Origin: Deltaproteobacteria bacterium
Lineage (GTDB): Bacteria; Desulfobacterota; Binatia; Binatales; Binataceae
Direction: 5' to 3'
Assembly: GCA_021786815.1 (NCBI GenBank)
Contig: JAJYMR010000133.1
Location: 1 to 9,224 of the forward strand
Length of the DNA: 9,224 bases
Part shown: piece after piece, positions 7,206 through 9,224 of the stretch
How the letters are laid out: the number at the start of each line of letters is the position of its first letter
Position numbering within the stretch: the first letter of the stretch is position 1
The notes under the pieces: model-generated
The model's input: the letters and a program-made list of their open reading frames with translations, nothing else
Told to the model about the DNA's origin: nothing
Databases searched by the model: none
Made by a program: the position numbers and the translations under genes

Positions 7206-7310
7206 ATGCGCCTCCTAATAGATGGAATCCAGGCGGACGAAGACACCCTCATGATATACGGAAGCGCTCGCACCCGCTCCAGATTGCGGCGACCCGAAGG
7301 AACGATCGAA
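7206..7310 (-). promoter_or_regulatory. Leader and candidate promoter of the efflux operon
   Basis: This is the 105-base gap between the membrane-protein stop and the channel start. On the minus strand it contains TATATCAT (7258-7251), which offers TATATC or TATCAT as a -10. The matching -35 for TATATC (TGGAGC, 17 bases upstream) is weak, about 3 of 6. A transcript would start near 7244 with a leader of about 40 bases. I found no convincing terminator here, so read-through from the SBP56 pair into the efflux operon is possible. Confidence 0.35.
7211..7216 (-). promoter_or_regulatory. Consensus ribosome binding site with an AUGUG double start
   Basis: AGGAGG is followed by CGC and then ATGTG. 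The channel gene uses the GTG at 7205 (spacer 5). The overlapping ATG at 7207 (spacer 3) is in another frame and opens a 15-codon reading frame, MWPGHWRFESDCSAL, that stops at 7160. The strong SD therefore serves two competing starts, the GTG being the only one that gives a channel protein. Confidence 0.6.
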
Positions 7311-7958
7311 TCAGACGAAAAAGGAGATTATTCCGGCAGCGATAAGCGCGCCGTTCCAGATGAAATCAAGGTTGACCCACGCGCTTCTCAGTATCGCAAG
7401 GCCGAATTTCTCGAATACGAGCAGCGCAATCGTTCCCATCACGAGCAGCATCGCGGAAGTATGGACTGCAAGTATCGCAAGACCGTCGAACACGCCGTGC
7501 GCCACGATCGGCGGATGCCCGTGATGATGGGCGACGAGCCGCTGCGCCGGCATCACGTCCATCAGGATCGGAAACAGCATCAGGCCCGCTCCGTGCGCCG
7601 ACGCCATCAGGAATGACCACAGCCCAAGCTCGGCGGAACTGACCCGCATCGTGACCCATCGCGGATGCACGCGCGGCCATAGAAAGCGGAACGCGCCGAA
7701 CAGGATGAGCGCGAGCGCGCCGGCGGGTCGCAGATAGTCCTCGAACGGCGTGACCAGGCGAAGCCCGCCAACCAGAGCGACGACTATTCCGATCGAAATG
7801 AGGTGGCCGATCGCGATCGGCACCAGCGCCCACACAACCTTCGAGCGCCGCTGCTCCTGAAGCCCGAGCGCGACCGCGAACAGCCACCCCATCGAGGGGT
7901 CCAGACCGTGGTACGCACCGAGAAGTGCGACCACGATCCACGGCCACTCGGCGGTCAC
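7311..7958 (-). CDS. Histidine-rich polytopic membrane protein coupled to the SBP56 gene
   Basis: A 215-residue inner-membrane protein with about six hydrophobic segments (roughly 6-31, 42-66, 76-94, 112-134, 156-182, 194-215). Function is not known to me. In the first segment AYHGLDPSMGWLFAV (H17, D20) recalls, without matching, the H-x-x-D motifs of NicO/HoxN/UreH-type metal transporters. The fourth segment has SAHGAGLMLFP (H122). Others are H52, H98, a HHHGH cluster at 144-148, H154 and H166. Membrane-embedded and clustered histidines suggest metal binding or transport; this is inference. It starts with GTG overlapping the SBP56 stop (GTGA, 7955-7958). No Shine-Dalgarno is visible before it, so it probably depends on reinitiation after SBP56. 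Tight coupling implies a shared role with SBP56. A sulfur-compound transporter is an alternative. Confidence 0.8.
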   Translation of the reverse strand: MTAEWPWIVVALLGAYHGLDPSMGWLFAVALGLQEQRRSKVVWALVPIAIGHLISIGIVVALVGGLRLVTPFEDYLRPAGALALILFGAFRFLWPRVHPRWVTMRVSSAELGLWSFLMASAHGAGLMLFPILMDVMPAQRLVAHHHGHPPIVAHGVFDGLAILAVHTSAMLLVMGTIALLVFEKFGLAILRSAWVNLDFIWNGALIAAGIISFFV

Positions 7959-9224
7959 GGATAACAGAACGAGTCAGACGAGCAGTCGCCGCCCTCCAGG
8001 CGAATCTGATGCGGACGCAGATGCTCGAACTGGACCAGGAAGTTGGGATCGAGCGCAAGCCCGCCTGACGGATTCGCATCGAGCTTCGCGACCCATCCCT
8101 TGATTCCCTCGGGATACAACTGCTCGTCGATCGCGCTGTAGAGCGAGTTGCTTACGTATATACGCTTGCCGTCGCGGCTGACTTCGACCATCTGCATCCC
8201 GCCGTTGAGCGGTCCCGCCTTGGGATGCGGCGCACGTGAGACTACTCCTCCTAGCCGCACAGAGCCGGTGAGCTTCGGATGGAACGGATCGCTCACGTCG
8301 TACTGCTTCATGTCGCCCGTGCCCCAGCATGCGGCGTAAAGGAAGCGGTCGTCGAGACTCAGGTTGATATCGGTCACGAACGGTGGCACCGCCTTGAATC
8401 CCTTGAGTATCGGAGGAAGCTTGTCCTCGGGAGCCGGCTCGGCGGGGATGTCGATGACTTTCTTCATTGCCCACTCGCCGTTCGCGCGGTACCAGACCCA
8501 GATCGAACTCGAAAGATCCTTGGTCGAGAGCACGCAGTTCACGAACCCGTAAGCCTTGGTCGGATCGTGCGCCGGCCTGAGTTCGAAGACGAGTTGATAG
8601 CCTTCGCCCGCGTCGAGCTTTTGCAGATGGGAGCGCTTCTTGAGGTCCCAGATATGGATGGCGCGTCCGTATTTCTCGCCGAGCAGCATCTCGGGGACGA
8701 GCCCTTTCTCGAACATGTTCGGCGTGCCCCATTCGCTCGTGACCAGGACGTCGTAGCCGAGATTCCACCAGAAGTCGTACGCGAAATACTGCGGTCCGCG
8801 ATCGACCTCCCATCGCCCGAGCACGTCGAAGCTCTCGCAATCGAGCAGGAAAATGCCACCCGGACCTTCGCCGTTCGGCGCTCCGAGCGCGCTTACGTAG
8901 ATCGCGTCGGGACCGCAGTGAATCGTATGCGGGCGGCTGTAGCCGGTGCGCGAGGCGATCTCCTCGGCTTCGATCACGCGGACGATGCGCGGATTTCGCG
9001 GGTCGGGCTTCGTATCGATCACGTGGATGCGCGAGGAGCGCAGCCCGGGAACGAGCAGATAACGGCGTTCGACGTGCGGATGCGGCGCGTAGGGGCAGAG
9101 AGCGGCGCTGCATGCGTTCCAGCCGAAGTGATGAAGCTCGTCGCCCACGTTCGGCATCTCGACCTGTCCGACCAGCCTTCCGTAGGTGCTCGATTTCGGG
9201 TCGAGGTCCAGCACGCAAAGCGCG
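7955..9224 (-). CDS. SBP56/SELENBP1-family protein, probable methanethiol oxidase (5' end outside the window)
   Basis: The family includes human SELENBP1 and bacterial MtoX, which oxidise methanethiol with O2 and water to formaldehyde, H2S and H2O2; activity here is inferred from family. 422 residues are visible; about 40 N-terminal residues lie outside, as the frame stays open through the edge (A-L-C-V-L-D-L-D-P, matching the family DVDPKS region). Family marks (visible numbering): DELHHFGWNAC (H31, H32, C38), a second Cys at 43, SRIHVID, PHTIHC (H99, H102), YDFWWN, SLDDRFLY, QYDVSDP, NGGMQM, LYSAIDEQLYP, PHQIRL (H405) and the C-terminal GGDCSSD. H31/H32, the PHTIH histidines and H405 fall where the family has conserved, proposed copper-binding histidines. 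The end SFCYP adds one more Cys than the human protein's SDIWI. Whether it is exported cannot be judged. It is coupled by overlap to the histidine-rich membrane protein downstream. Confidence 0.93.
   Translation of the reverse strand, partial: ALCVLDLDPKSSTYGRLVGQVEMPNVGDELHHFGWNACSAALCPYAPHPHVERRYLLVPGLRSSRIHVIDTKPDPRNPRIVRVIEAEEIASRTGYSRPHTIHCGPDAIYVSALGAPNGEGPGGIFLLDCESFDVLGRWEVDRGPQYFAYDFWWNLGYDVLVTSEWGTPNMFEKGLVPEMLLGEKYGRAIHIWDLKKRSHLQKLDAGEGYQLVFELRPAHDPTKAYGFVNCVLSTKDLSSSIWVWYRANGEWAMKKVIDIPAEPAPEDKLPPILKGFKAVPPFVTDINLSLDDRFLYAACWGTGDMKQYDVSDPFHPKLTGSVRLGGVVSRAPHPKAGPLNGGMQMVEVSRDGKRIYVSNSLYSAIDEQLYPEGIKGWVAKLDANPSGGLALDPNFLVQFEHLRPHQIRLEGGDCSSDSFCYP

Noticed and set aside
7206..7616. 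136-codon plus-strand open frame across the gap and membrane-protein gene
   Set aside because: Charged, motif-free translation opposite a convincing membrane protein; its ATG lies in the channel gene's start region.
7955..9214. GTG at 9214 as the true start of the SBP56 protein
   Set aside because: The frame stays open through the window edge and the residues upstream fit the family; a start there would lack the conserved N-terminal region.
1..9224. CRISPR array, tRNA/rRNA, transposase or att sites
   Set aside because: No regularly spaced direct repeats, cloverleaf, rRNA-like stretch or mobile-element protein could be recognised.

Overview
The window is high-GC bacterial DNA from a Gram-negative cell. 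It encodes an outer-membrane TolC-type channel, a periplasmic adaptor with a lipoprotein-like signal, and an inner-membrane RND pump. Gene content and protein style suit an environmental or soil lineage such as a deep proteobacterial or Binatota-like group, but nothing visible fixes the taxonomy. Six of the seven genes lie on the minus strand, so transcription runs mostly from right to left. The seventh, near the left edge, is on the plus strand and converges on them.

Right side (9224 to 7311): a SBP56/SELENBP1-family protein (methanethiol oxidase family), cut at its N-terminus by the window edge. It is coupled by a 4-base GTGA stop/start overlap to a small histidine-rich polytopic membrane protein of unknown function. 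The pair looks like a two-gene unit. My main hypothesis is that the membrane protein serves the metal or sulfur chemistry of the SBP56 enzyme.

Middle (7310 to 1771): after a 105-base gap with a possible promoter comes a complete tripartite efflux operon: outer-membrane factor (GTG start behind a perfect AGGAGG), periplasmic adaptor with an unusually short helical hairpin, and RND pump. Both internal junctions are ATGA overlaps. The operon ends at a good intrinsic terminator (GC stem then five T) at about 1800-1771 on the minus strand.

Left side (1697 to 1): a two-domain sulfurtransferase with an MST-like CGGGIA active loop. Its 3' end overlaps by 79 bases the 3' end of a convergent plus-strand gene for an uncharacterised protein. 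That gene has a family-like core but a C-terminus read from the antisense of the sulfurtransferase, so it may be truncated. The leftmost 315 bases hold two stem-loops and a perfect TATAAT box but no convincing gene.

Together the window joins sulfur chemistry (possible methanethiol oxidation to formaldehyde, H2S and H2O2, and sulfane sulfur transfer) with a drug or metabolite efflux pump. Any functional link among the three blocks is inference from proximity.
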